From: an uncultured Clostridia bacterium
GTDB taxonomy: Bacteria; Bacillota; Clostridia; Oscillospirales; Acutalibacteraceae
Length of the DNA: 12,137 nucleotides
Reading direction: 5' to 3'
NCBI GenBank assembly: GCA_946535695.1
Contig: CAMNDS010000015.1
Span: 1 to 12,137 of the forward strand
This document shows positions 11,742 through 12,137 of this stretch, in pieces. How positions within the stretch are numbered: the stretch's first letter is position 1; the number at the start of each line of letters is the position of its first letter. The translations under genes and the position numbers were made by a program. A model generated the notes under the pieces. That model searched no databases and had not been told where the DNA came from. It saw only the letters and a list, made by a program, of their open reading frames with translations.

Positions 11742-11776
11742 ATTGCTAAAAAAGCAGCCACCGGCATAGCCGGAGG
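11742..11776 (-). repeat. Hairpin repeat copy 10 (reverse orientation, partial)
   Basis: ATTGCTAAAAAAGCAG then CCACCGGC, loop ATA, GCCGGAGG with an A-A mismatch. On the minus strand the hairpin is followed by TGCTTTTTT, so it could end transcripts leaving the transposase remnant. Confidence 0.6.
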
Positions 11777-11801
11777 TTTTTCAGATTCGACTAAAAGGCT
11801 A

Positions 11802-11832
11802 CGTACACTAAGCGCCTCAAGGCGCACGTACG
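11802..11832 (-). repeat. Imperfect hairpin at the probable right end of the IS200/IS605 element
   Basis: CGTAC (11802-11806) and GTACG (11828-11832) enclose a GCGCC/GGCGC stem with loop TCAA. A second hairpin GGGTCG/CGACCC lies at 11849-11865. IS200/IS605 elements carry subterminal hairpins recognised by their Y1 transposase. The exact element end was not located. Confidence 0.5.
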
Positions 11833-12137
11833 GATCGCACTTGCGAAAGGGTCGATAAGCGACCCATAAACGAGTTATAATATTCTTTCAAGACAATTTT
11901 GTCAGAAATTTGGTCTTCCTCTAGTTGATTTTGGATGTATTCAGTAATATTTTTTGCATTTTTTCCTACGGTATCTACGTAGTAATCTTTGCACCATAAA
12001 CTCCGATTACCATGTTTATGCTTCAAATTTCCATGCCTTTCGTGAATTAACAGACTACTCTTTCCCATTTAAGAAGCCCACTATACTTGACATACTAAAT
12101 TTTGGCGGTATTTTAAAACACATATGTATGTGATCCT
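11817..12137 (-). pseudogene. tnpA: IS200/IS605 family Y1 transposase, 3' part with frameshift (5' end outside window)
   Basis: The family signatures are seen on the minus strand. At the window edge the frame reads DHIHMCFKIPPKFSMSSIVG, where HIH is the HUH metal-binding motif. Further on, GKSSLLIHERHGNLKHKHGN, WCKDYYVDTVG with the catalytic tyrosine region, and YIQNQLEEDQISDKIVLKEY follow TnpA closely. The two parts are in different frames. Near 12064-12070 the sequence TTCTTAAATGGGAAAGAGT has one base too many; removing the T gives FLKGKSS as in intact members. The upstream frame otherwise stops at a TAG 9 bp later. The product is therefore interrupted, unless recoded or a sequencing error. 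The ending after KEYYNSFMGRL runs into the right-end hairpin. The downstream frame has an ATG at 12068 but would lack the HUH motif. Confidence 0.85.

Noticed and set aside
2566..11776. CRISPR-like reading of the repeated GC-rich words
   Set aside because: Spacing is irregular (hundreds of bases to kilobases), orientation is mixed and no cas genes are present.

Overview
The window reads as low-GC Gram-positive DNA from an endospore-former of the class Clostridia. The signs are strong AT bias, AGGAGG-type ribosome binding sites, near-consensus sigma-A promoters with 17-bp spacers, and two sporulation genes (spoIIE, spoVAE). SmpB, acyl carrier protein, TrpRS and DegV are of ordinary bacterial type. 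A more exact taxon cannot be read from the sequence.

Layout. 2-2522 (+): an exported protein cut by the left edge, trpS, then a paralogue of the first protein with its own consensus promoter. 2523-2842: a terminator and two GC-rich hairpin repeats. 2843-4078 (+): spoVAE and a secreted 3D/double-psi beta-barrel protein. 4375-6393 (-): spoIIE behind a promoter with a 21-bp spacer. 6736-7188 (-): smpB, which appears to start at ATT; it is divergent from acpP (7397-7636, +). 8018-8269 (+): a small peptide with a double-glycine leader. 8504-8781: a compact cassette with the layout of a type I toxin-antitoxin system, encoding a 24-residue hydrophobic peptide on the minus strand. 8911-9421 (-): two overlapping small genes, the second a sigma-region-4-like helix-turn-helix protein. 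9759-11649 (-): a DegV lipid-binding protein followed by an SPFH/stomatin protein. 11802-12137 (-): the 3' part of an IS200/IS605 transposase with a frameshift.

Between the genes lies a dispersed repeat family: about ten copies in 12 kb of a GC-rich hairpin (CTCCGGC, 3-nt loop, GCCGGAG), in both orientations. The longest copies have inverted ends related to GGCrTTGCyAAAA. They behave like small non-autonomous mobile elements or gene-end hairpins.

The most notable points are: (1) the type I toxin-antitoxin-like cassette, where both predicted RNAs begin with the same repeat and the toxin ribosome binding site sits in a hairpin; (2) the double-glycine peptide behind a perfect promoter, with tandem Spo0A-box-like sites in its leader; (3) the paralogous exported proteins that share an N-terminal anchor module but have different C-terminal domains; (4) probable non-AUG (ATT and ATC) starts of two genes; (5) the hairpin repeat family. 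No single pathway links all the genes; the region is housekeeping and sporulation genes interspersed with accessory material.
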